NCBI GenBank assembly: GCA_002633005.1
Contig: NMRA01000304.1
Coordinates: forward strand, 429,163 to 493,162
Length of the DNA: 64,000 bases
Source: Phoronis australis
Taxonomy: Eukaryota > Phoronida > Phoronidae
Direction: 5' to 3'
A program made the translations under genes and the position numbers. Every line of letters begins with the position of its first letter. Position 1 is the first letter of the stretch. Shown here one piece after another: positions 37,001-49,000 of the stretch. The notes under the pieces were generated by a model. It saw only the letters and a list, made by a program, of their open reading frames with translations. It was not told the DNA's origin and searched no databases.

Positions 37001-40000
37001 CTTCATTAAAAGTGACTTTTGAAGACTTTTCAGACAAAAATTTGGTCTTAGACTTCACGCATAGCTATTTCTGAAGAGCATTAAATCTCATTTGGGCAAA
37101 AGTGCAAAATCTGCACTTTAAGCGAATATACTTATAACTGCTTGTTACTAAGATAATTTCTGTAATTTTTTTCTAGTAAGACCGTGTTGGGCTCAGAACT
37201 ACTAAAGAAACCTTTATTCAGACATTGCAAAGTGGGAGCGTAAGATCAAATTTCTGTCTAAAGTCTTAAGGCACTTCCATGAAACAGACCCCCTGGGGTT
37301 CCATGGTTCTGTCCACTTGGATTTTCTCTCACTTTTCAAGTTATGCAAGTAACATTTTGATTGATGACAAAAGACAGTTAACCTGAGCCCGCATGTGTGT
37401 TAACTACCTCTTTAACATTGACATACTATGTTTTTTGTAGCATTTCTAGTAAATAAAACATAATTGAATGGTTACAATTTTGTGGTTGCTGTGCATAAAA
37501 GTATGAATTTTCTTACTAGTTGAATCTTGACTGCCGGTATTTGATTTCTTAAAACCCTGTTTGTACCAGTTGACTGATTTTTGCTACTGATTTACCTGAT
37601 GCTTTGAGAATGCCAGAACGGTTTTGCAACTCTAGCTGATTAAGTTCACAAAGACAACGAAAATTGCATGATCTCAACTCAGTCCTCAGAGAGGCTGCGA
37701 GTGGCCACTTTCATATTGTAACAACAATTCTTTTAGTTAAAATACGTAACTATGCGTATCAGTTTTGCAAACTTTGCAGTAGATTGCTTCAAATGTTTAC
37801 AAGTAAGCATTAGGTTCCTATGGTATTTCACTTTTAAAAGTGTTATTTCAAAGAGTGAGATGTTTAGTATTTTGTCGGGCTGTAAAAACTGGATTCAGTG
37901 CCTCTTTACATGCTGGAAGTTCTTCTGAGGGGTTTTATGGCCAGTCACAACCTCATTTAGGTGTTTTTGTGGTGTCCAGTTGTTGTCTGTGTTGGAGGTT
38001 GTTGTTAGACAAAACTTAGGCACTGTGTTTATGATTGCATAGACAAAACCCAGACCTTATGTTGCCTGTGTTATCTGTTAGATTTTTTTGAGTTGTCAGT
38101 TCATGTTGCAAAATTGGATTTGTGGCAAAAAATGTTCTCGACCATTGTTAACAGTTTAAAATTCGGTCAACTCATAATCATGGTTTTGTGCTTTTACTTT
38201 GTGAATCCTTACTGGGGTTTTACCTGTACTGAAACTGTTTAGTCTTAAGGTAGCCGAGGTGGAAGTTACCATAGCAATTGCAAGCACAAGTGAAGTTCAG
38301 TTTGATTAATTGCTTTTTAGGAAGTGGATTTTAGCCACTAAGGGTGTATGAAAACTGGCTTAGGGGGCTGAGCACATTCTGTAAATTTTTGTTTTTATTT
38401 CCAGATAATGCCCTATACTGCCATCTTCAGTGACATCAGTAATTTAAATAGAACGATTAGCAAGATCTGGATCAGCAAGCTTTCCAGCTATGGTTGTTAC
38501 AGTCGAGTCTCTGAGGTATTTTATATTGTGTTCAAACAGTAATTTTGACACGATGTTAAGTGACATGGCAGTGTCTGCCAACTGATGCTTTAGTCTAACT
38601 TGCTCGACCATATACATTGACAAGACAACAACTGAAGTTTAATTAAATTGTTAATGAAATCTCGTGTCCTCGAAAATCAGCGAAATTTGAATTTGTTGTT
38701 ATACATGATTCACAGTTTTAAGGCAAGGTCTCACCAATTTCAGTCAAAAATAATTGGCAAAATTGCACTTTTCCATTTTTCAACGTATTTTAACAATTTT
38801 TCAAGATATTGCCTGTTGGTAGCTATGGTACAGAATTTGGATATGACAAGCATAATTCTGGTACTGTGTATCATTTGTGAAAAAATTAAATTTCAACTGT
38901 TTGCCTTATTGCATGCTGAATTCAGGTGAGATTTTACCCTGACTGCCCTCTAGTGGAAGGTTTGGTGTTTTGGTTTTACTATCTCTGAGTGATGTTTATT
39001 GGGCCATCCAATCGCCACCACATCATTTTTGACCCACCCCTTTGTTGTGTAAAATGGTTGAAGCCAGAGCAGTCCATTAGTGGGCAACCTTTTGCATTTT
39101 GAAAGGAAGATCAACTCTATCAGTATACATGTTTGTGTTCAAATTGACTAGTTGTCAATTCAGTTAAGTATCTAATTTTCGTTTGGTGTTCCTTCCGGGT
39201 GTTTGCTACCACTGCAATGAAGGTAGTCAAATTTCGATGAAATCTGTAGGTGATATTTTCAGGAAACCACTTTGTACGTGCACAGTATCAAAGAATGCCT
39301 CACAGATGCAATAGCGTTTAACTAAGATGATCAATTTGAACTGTTATTACACCCGTTTGTGTTCAGACAGGCAGTTGATATGGATTAAGATGATTCTGGT
39401 TTAATTTGCATGAGTTTACATATATGGGAACTTAATTGACAGAACGGGGTCAATTTAAACCTTGTCAAATTTCATAGGCTCTGGGTGCAAATCTAATATT
39501 AGTAACTGAATGATTGAATGTTAAATTTTTAAATCTTTTCTTTTCCTTTAAAGTGTTAGATGCCTTGGACTGTGAAAATATCCACCTGGATTTAAATTGG
39601 CTTTATTTGTTGTTGTTTGTGTTCATGTGGAGAATTTCTGGCTTACACTGGTTACCTCTCTGATTTCCTAAGCCCCAGACAACTTTTATGATCCCTATTC
39701 AGCACGCCCTTTGTATTGATGCAGATCTGAGTTAATGAAGTAGAAAGGTAATAGCTAGCACTACTTTCTTAACAATGGTGGTCCTTATTACACCTGAATT
39801 GTTTTTCACTGGCATTTGCACAGAGTTAAAGCCTGCAATGTGGAGAGCAGTTTTAACTGGGTACATGTTAAATATTACAAAAAGACTAAACAGTTAATTT
39901 GCATTGATGTTGACAAAGGGACACTTCCCAAAGAAACATTGGTTTTAAATATGTTACATATCTGTTTTCATTACTTTATTTTAATACTCCTGTCTACTTG

Positions 40001-43000
40001 CTTTTTTTCTCACGGGTTAGGGTTGCTATCTTTTCATTTTGTGTTTAAACGAAGCATCAAAACAACTTAGAAGTTGTGAACCCATCCCTGATATTTCCAG
40101 ATTACAGCTACACCAAGCATGTCACAGCAAACAAAACTCTTCGTGCCATTACTTCAAGTTCAATCTTTATCAGAACTCAAATCATAAAATATATACAAAT
40201 GTGCAAATATGGTGATAGCCAAACTGAAGATTTGGAACCTCTTGACAATTTTGGTTGCAGTAACTACATAACTATTCTAGCTTTTTCTCAGTAATAAAAA
40301 ATGAAATCACAGCTCTTGCCCACCAACCAACCTCACCCACTGCTTACATTCTCTCGTCCACTTAAAAGCTTAAGCCATCTATAATAGTTGCCTTCACAGG
40401 TGTTCCATAACAACTACAAGCTAACTATCGAAACTGGCGCATTTCCGCGAATAGCAGTTTTCCAGTTAGTGTACTACTCCTGAAGTAAAGTAGTTCGGCA
40501 TGCACCCGGCCATAAGCGATGTTTTAAAAATTATTGACATCTACATGTCGTGAACACATCCACTAAAACAAGAAACTGTAGGAACACCGCATTTATCCAC
40601 CTTCACTCTTATCAGGCTTCTATTGTGAGTCAGCATGCGTGAATAATTGGCTGATAAGCCACCTCTGGAACTACTTTGGGCTGAATGGATGACCAGGCCA
40701 TAAAATGATAATTAGCCAAGACCAGTTATTATAATGCAACAAAGAACAAGTAATAATGTCTTGCATCACCTAGCCTTGGTGGAAAGCTGTATACTGTATT
40801 GGCTCAAACAAACGCNCTCTTCGTGCCATTACTTCAAGTTCAATCTTTATCAGAACTCAAATCATAAAATATATACAAATGTGCAAATATGGTGATAGCC
40901 AAACTGAAGATTTGGAACCTCTTGACAATTTTGGTTGCAGTAACTACATAACTATTCTAGCTTTTTCTCAGTAATAAAAAATGAAATCACAGCTCTTGCC
41001 CACCAACCAACCTCACCCACTGCTTACATTCTCTCGTCCACTTAAAAGCTTAAGCCATCTATAATAGTTGCCTTCACAGGTGTTCCATAACAACTACAAG
41101 CTAACTATCGAAACTGGCGCATTTCCGCGAATAGCAGTTTTCCAGTTAGTGTACTACTCCTGAAGTAAAGTAGTTCGGCATGCACTCGGCCATAAGAGCT
41201 GTTTTAAAAATTATTGATATCTAATTTAGTCACTGTGTGTTGTTCATAGATGTTTCAATGTAGCTTAGTTGTATATTAAAAGAATAATCCACGTGATATT
41301 GTTAACTCTGATCATCGAGTACATCAATACGCACATTTGTTTAATCATACCTAATGTTTGTAGCTTTTAGCTTAAATTGATTTTTAAAATTCGAAAACCA
41401 AACTTGGTTGTTTTTTTTTCCATCTGAATACAGCTGTGGTATTTGTTTTTAATAACTGTTGGTTAATGCATTTTGAAAATTCGCCAGTATGTACAGGCAG
41501 AGGTGTTTACTACAGTTTATGGTTGAGTAATTACACTTAATTGGGTCTTGCTTGCACCGGACAATGCAGTCATCGCAACTGAGTACGATTCTGGCGTCAC
41601 GCTCACTTTGAACCCTGTAAAAGCCGCTCAGAAGGACGAGCGTTGAAAAGTCACGCATATCTTTAGAAATGTGTGACTTATGTGTAAGCGTATTCTTCAC
41701 GGCATGTACATATTTGTTTTATATGAATGTGAAAAATCTAATTTAACTGCAAAAATTCTCTCATTTTGATGTAGTGATTTGCAACCATAGGTGAAAGCAA
41801 TTATTGAAAATGACTAGATGATACATAATTTGTGCAATTCTTCTCAGGACAAACTCGTGTCTAGCTACTCTCCTATTGCCTTGATGAAGGCGATGAAAAA
41901 CTCCGTAGAGAGACAAGGAATGGCAAACAGTCACGTAAGTGTCTGTTACACATCCGTGATGCTTTACTTGTGCTGTTTTAGAAAATTCCGTTTGTCATTT
42001 TTCACTTCTTTTATATACCATGATCTGTGATAAGTTTTGAAATGTTTCGACTCGAAGGAAGATGGCTGTTCAGTTTTGATGTGTAGTTTTAAAGCGAACG
42101 CTTTATTATTCTAAAGGTGTGCGCTGTTGTGCTCTTATGTACAAAAAGTTCAAAATAGGTTAAAGTCAGTTTTTATGGTTTCCATCACAAAATGATGGTG
42201 TTACTTCTTTTTTGGCCTTAAATAGCCTGCGCTAAAAAAGTGTCTTATATTTTTATAATATTTCATTTCTAAAGCAAATTTATAAATGTATTTGTTTGGT
42301 ATTTGTTTTGCACCAGGATATTTACTGAAAAATTACAGTAATTTTTCTATTGTTTAAGGCCTGCCACTTTTTCGTATAAATTGTTAATTAGTTACAAAGC
42401 ATTGTGTTAAGACTTTTTAGTCTTTATGAAATCCCATACAAGTTGTTACAGTTTTCTCGACTATCATTTTGCTTTCATTTTAAAACTCTATTTTGTCATA
42501 GCCTATGATGCTTAAGCGAACAGTTAAAAAACAATTCCTAATATTGTTTTGAAAAGCACTGATTAAAGGATACTACCAGTAAATGTTTTAGGCGAGTCAG
42601 ACTAATCATTTCTATGATGTTCCGATGTTTTTTAAATTTCTACACCTAACCTCAATGAATGAATAACAATAATCGTGCTGTTTTTCTCCAAGGGAGTTGA
42701 AACACTTTACAAAAAGAGCCATAACAGATTGTTTGTGACAATATGATCGTGGTTTTGTTTTTTTAGGTACGCGACGCAGTTGCCTTGATCACTTTCATGG
42801 CATTTTTGGAAAAGGAGATTGAAAGTGGAAAACGATACACAGAGATGTCTGCAGCTGCTAAACTGAAGGAATACAGAAGGTAAGACTTACTTTACGACAG
42901 CATCAACAGCAGCAGCAGCAGCAGCTGCAGCAGCTGCAGCAGCACAAGTTAAGGTTGTGTAAGAAACTAGGAAAATGTCCAAATTTGGTAATTGTGGAAC

Positions 43001-46000
43001 ATCACATCTCAGATTCATATGAAACTTTCACAACGTAGGGTTTATGCACTGTTTTCTAAATTGCTGTAAGTCACCTTTAAAATGTTTCACTTTTTCCTGG
43101 GGTTGTACAAAGAAGACTCAAAAGTTGCATAAAATGAAAACAGAATATTTTAGAAAACTCAGGTAACAGCATTTTCGAGATTGCATCTTGAATGTTTATA
43201 ACAAGTGAAATTCGTATATGTCATTGATGTTTTGCTATGAGTGTACCCATCTTGTTTGTTAAAATTTATTTAAAAGACATTGTCACATGACCTAATGAGT
43301 GACAGATAGACAACAGATAAACATTTAAGTCTATGTGCTTTCTACTTTCACAGACTTAATTTGGTCAAATGCACTGACTTGTTTAATTAGGTAATACATG
43401 ATCTTAAAGCAATACTCTAAAATTGTGAAGAAAGAAACAACCAAAATCAGGTTTAAGAGGTCCCTTGCTAACAAACTACAGGTAAATGTTTTTAGATTTT
43501 CCAGCAATGATGTTTGATGATAGAAATCAAAATAGGATGGGTGGGGGAGGTGCAGCTGAGATCAGGCGTGGGGAGGTGGAAACTGAGGGCTGGGTCAAGA
43601 AAGAAAGATGAGAACTGGAAAGTTTTTGAACACCTGCAATAATGTGGATTGTGGATCATGACCACACAGGTGTCACAACCAGTGCACAGGGAACATATAC
43701 TACATCCATGTTGCAGTCATACAGAAATGGCAGAGTGGTGCGTGTATGCTAAACCCAACCAGCTCATAAGGCAATTTTATTATGATAGATGGTCCCGAGT
43801 AACTTAAGCTCAACCACTTGGGACTGTTAAAATTCCTTAACAAACAATAAAATCAGTTGGTCATCCATATGATTTCACACTTTAATGATATCTCAAACCT
43901 TATTCATGAAAATTGACCGTTTTTATAATATTTCACATGTCAAGCAACATGCCTTATCTTCATCCTCGGGGAACTTCAAGTGCGAAATATATAGCATGTA
44001 TCAAGAAAAAAAGATTTAGCGCAACCACCTTCAAATTTGTTTACCACTTCTCCGGGGTCAAAGGTTACAGAGTTGTCACTCAAAATCGAATCTCCTGGCG
44101 CCAGGCCTAGAGCAGTTCTATATGTACCCTTAGTCCTTTCATTCACCAAGTCACCATAATACTGAGTCAACGAGGTATATATAGCTTGGAAAGATGCCAT
44201 GGAAAACGAAGATAAAGCATTCATCAATCTCAAAAACACTGTTAGGGTTTTCTTTTCAAATACCTAGTTTTTGCACACCGTAAAACAGATGAATAAGCTA
44301 CTATTTTTTACAAAAATATGTTGCGTTCTGCGAGTTAAGTTGGCGTAGAAACAAAACTAATTGAGTAACCGAAAATTCGAATGTTTTTGAGGTAAATTAT
44401 GAAGTTTTCATTAAAATGGGCTTTAATTCTTTAAAATCGACCGATGGGTTATTTTGCTATGAATGTACCTTTCTTGAAGATGAAATTTTGACTCAAAAAG
44501 GTGGTAACGTAATAATTAAATAAAACATAGTTTTATAATCTATGATCATTTATCTTTCAAAATATTTATACTTTTGCTAGTTGACACAGCCGGTTTTTTG
44601 ATAATTATACAAGACAGAATGAATAAATGACTATATAAGGTTTGAGATAACCTTAAGCTCACAGTGACAATAACTTAATAGTGGCCTAACACAATCAAAA
44701 CATTTTGTTTTCATTTTTCTGTCTTTTGATACACTCAAATCAGTAATTAAAAACAGCATGTCCAGGTGTGATGGTCCATAAAGTCACCATCCTTGAATTT
44801 TGGCTATTTTGCATTGCTGGTCTGTATTTGTGATAAGTTTTCTTGCATGTGATGTTTTCCATACCGTAGCAAACAGGCTAACAACATGGGACTGAGTTTT
44901 CCCTCCATTTCTTCTGTTGGTTCCAACGGGGCCATCATTCACTACAAACCGACGAAAGAGACCGATAGAGAACTGACCACAAAGGATATGTACTTGCTGG
45001 ACTCTGGTGGACAGTACTTGTAAGTGGTGGTCAAGATATGTTGAGATTTGGCAGAATGAATTTTCATAGCAGGCACCGTTAAATAGTGTAGGGAATTATG
45101 CTCAGATTTGTTAGGCGTTTGGACTTTTGTAGCCATGAAAGTGAGATCTTGCAACTGAAGTTTCCATTAGTTCTGGATTCCAATTTACAAAACTCATTGA
45201 AAGTTCAAAACTTGTAGCCATTAATTTTGAACATTAAGGTGCTTTTAATGTCTTTCATTTTGTGAATGCTTAAAAATGCCTAAACTTATGTCTGAAAATG
45301 TCAAAAAATTAAAGTATCTAAATTTGTTTTAAAATTTGTTTATTTATTATTTTATTTGCTCTCTGGAGTTGAATCTTATTTATTTCATAATTCCTTGAAT
45401 TCATTGTATTTTGTTGTTTTCCATGTTGGTCGGAGGTGTATTGAATTATTTCTCGTACCTCCTGGAAACCAGAAATGATAAATTTTAATGAAATAAATCA
45501 AATCAAGTAGCATTTCCTTTTTAAGTGCTGAAAGTCATACTGGCCTCTTTAGATACAGTAAGATTAACAGAAGTCAAACATACACGTGGAAGAATCTCAT
45601 AAGTTTCAGACAAAGCATAATTGCCAAAACTGCATTTTTTCAATTTTCAACTGCTTCTAACGTTGTGAAAGCCCAAAAGTGTTTAAAATATTGTCTGTTG
45701 GTAGCTTTAGTCAGGAACTTGAATACGGCTTAATGGTACTGTGTATCATTCATGAAAAAACGAGACCACAGTTTCACCTGTCTCCCTAGTATGGCATTGT
45801 GTCTTTTAAGACATAAAAATTGGTGTGACTTTACCGTAAGTCATTTTTATTGGGAAAAATACCGCTGTTTTGCAGTACGGTTGTTCCACTTTGTGCACTC
45901 AATCCTTCGGATGAGTTGGATACTCATGTGAGATCTCTCAGTGCGGTAGGACCTGACTTATGCGAATTTTACTGTATTTGATTGCTGACGCATTGAAGCT

Positions 46001-49000
46001 TGACTTTCAATTATTTTCAGCTGTACAGTAAAAATCTGGCTCACATTATGATGGCCAGGAGAAATTTCGTTTTCTTGTTTTCTTTTCCATGAAAGTTATT
46101 TACCACCTAATTAACTGTATTCCATCTTCCATCTTCCTAGTGAAAATATATGCTGCAACCAGCAGATAATATTTTCATAAACTGTGCACATCTGTAACAA
46201 CGCTAAAAGGCTTTGAAAATGAGAAATGGGTAATATTGGCAGATATCGGTGAGATGTTATTGTAACATAGCTTTTGAGAAAAAATTTTATACAGACATTA
46301 TGGACTAAATTGTTTGTTGTAATACCTGACGAAATTGGTTGTTTCTCGTTATTCTTTTGCAAAATGATTGTACTTCAGGTCAAAAACTTAATTCTGTTTG
46401 AGCATTGTATCTACAGTCTTTGCGATACTTTCACAGTGACATTGTTCTTACTTATGCAGGGATGGAACGACAGATGTGACGAGAACTTTTCATTTTGGCA
46501 CACCCACAGACTTTGAAAAGGTATGCTCTGATTGTACAGGATGGGATGAAAATCTAGCAGAATCGAGCGTTTTTGAGAATCGAATGTCATCTTGAGCATT
46601 CATAATTACATTGCACTTACTGCGAAGTCGGTGGCAAGTTTTCTCCTGTGTCGATTGGCCCGAGTTTTGCTCACTATGATTGGGTACAATCAGACGTGGC
46701 TTGCATCAGCACTTCAGGTTTTGAACCCGAATTCTTAGCAAGAGACATTTAATATGCTGTCCAGTGTTAAGTTTTAAATTCGCACTTTCACAGATGGGAC
46801 AAAGTTATCTTTGCCTTCGTCTTGAGGAAATACATTCCAGCAACTTTGAATGAAAAAATAAACATCCAACTCTGAGAGGAGTTTCATTAATTTGAAGAGT
46901 GAAAGTCGCAGAACTAGCACAATGGGTTCTTCTTGTAAAACTGCTTTCTGGAGAAACTTGACATCACAGATGTTTACTTTGTTTAATTAAATTAAGCACA
47001 ACACCTGATTCATACAGAAATTGTGTAACTCCAACCAGCTCTTTTGGCCTCAGGAGAAAACTTGACTACGGAATATGATTTTCTTTATTTTTTTGTATGG
47101 TTCTGAAATGTTCATACTATAAATTTGAATACAGAAATTGATAAACATAATGTGATGAGTAATCGTAAAGTCATTAACCATTCCCTAGACACAATTTTTA
47201 GTTGTAACTGTCACCCATGGAACAGTTTAGCCAAATACAAGTAATTTAGTTCATTTTAAAAATTCCATCCACCATAAGCTTCGAGTACTTCTTTAATTTT
47301 CCAATTCTCTTTAGGAAGCCTATACCCTCGTTCTTATGGGCTCAATAGATCTTGCCAGGGCTGTTTGGCCTGAAGGAGTTTATGGTAAGGTCTTGTTTGG
47401 CTGTACTTTGTCATGATCCCGGTGTGTGTTTCACTATGACTCCATTCTTTTGCACAAAAAGATGCGTGCCAAAATTGTTACTTTTTTACTTTTCAAAAGC
47501 TGTCTACCTTCCTGTAAATAATGGAAACTATCAAATGTTGTTTTAGGACACCTACACAGTACAACCTTAATGCATGTAGTAAACTAAAATGTTATTAATT
47601 TTTATTTCGTGGAGACATTTGACAAAATAAATTTCACTAGTCAGCAAAGTTTTGTGCTAGGAATTAACTGTTAGTGATGTTAATAAACGGACCTTCAGAG
47701 GGGTTTCAGGTCATTATCTTATCATTGTGTCTGAAAACCAACGATTTATTACATAACCACTGATACTTCTGTCCTATGATTGGCTGAAACACAGTTATTA
47801 TTTTTTGTAGGAAATATGCTAGATTCTAACTGTTGATCTCTTCACTGTTACTGCAGGTCGTGCCATAGATGCCTTTGCACGTGGTCCGTTATGGAGGGCT
47901 GGATTGGACTATAGGCACGGGACAGGGCACGGTATTGGTCACTTTCTCAGTGTTCATGAAGGTAAGCGAGGCTAAACTTAGTAAATTAGTTAAGGTATGA
48001 GGTTAAACTGAAAGTTAGTTGAGTGTTAAGGAGCACATTGATAATAGTTCTTGTCATTTAAACTCATGACTGGGTGTTTAATTCATCATTAACAGTGGTC
48101 AGGATGCAAATTGGGAAAATATTTTATGACGAGAAATGTGTTTTCTCATAATTTAAGGTCAGTGTCTACCTTTGTTACTAAACATTTGATTTTTTTAAAA
48201 TAACTTTTGAACTATTAACAGTAGACTCATAAAACTATATATTTTTAAAATCATTGAGTATCACACAATGATTTATCTTACTGTGTGCATGAAAATAATA
48301 TTCTGACATTTGTGATCACGCGGCTACATTTTTTCTGAAGAATTACATTTTTCATGGAGATGGCCTTATTTTCCATAAACATTTTTGCTCAAAACTTGTA
48401 AATTCTGTTTCTTTGTTCTATTAGGTACAAAATAATGTCTGGGATTTTCTTTTAAGGCCTCTTAGTCCAAGAAATCTGCTGTCAAAAATCAAGACTTCAA
48501 CATTTTTGAAAAAGCGAAAGTCTTGATTTTTTACCTCAGATTTCTGAGGCTCAATGCCTTAAGAAATCCCAGACAGTGTTTTGCAGCTAATAAAACAACG
48601 AAACAGAATTTGCAAGTTTTGAGGACAAAAACGAATTTGTGGAAAAATCGTCGAGCTCCGTGAAAAATTGTAATTTTTTACGGAAGTGCAATCATGTGAT
48701 AACAAACTTTTGAACATGTTTTCATGCACAAAATAAGATTCTCTGATTTTTTAAAATCCCTACTATATTTTTAAAAAAATGTAGTTTTATAGGTTGAGTA
48801 TTAATAGTTGAAAGCTATTTTAAAAAATCTGTGGTAACGAAGGTAGCCAGTGACCTTAATGGAATGGCTATAAAGTTTACCTGTTGAAACGCTTGATCTG
48901 CCTATGGTAATTCTTCGCTTATTTCGATCAAAAACTTCCAAAAGTGTCATTTTTGAATTTTTCAAAGGCCTGTTACTTTGTTACGAATAATTGAAACTTC

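Larger units (their letters stand above)
38516..41847 (+). other. XPNPEP2 intron 11
   Basis: This intron contains a family D copy (38700-38920), a 407-bp direct duplication around the n at 40816, and the inverted copy of the 131-bp segment between the two halves. No exon was recognised. Confidence 0.6.
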
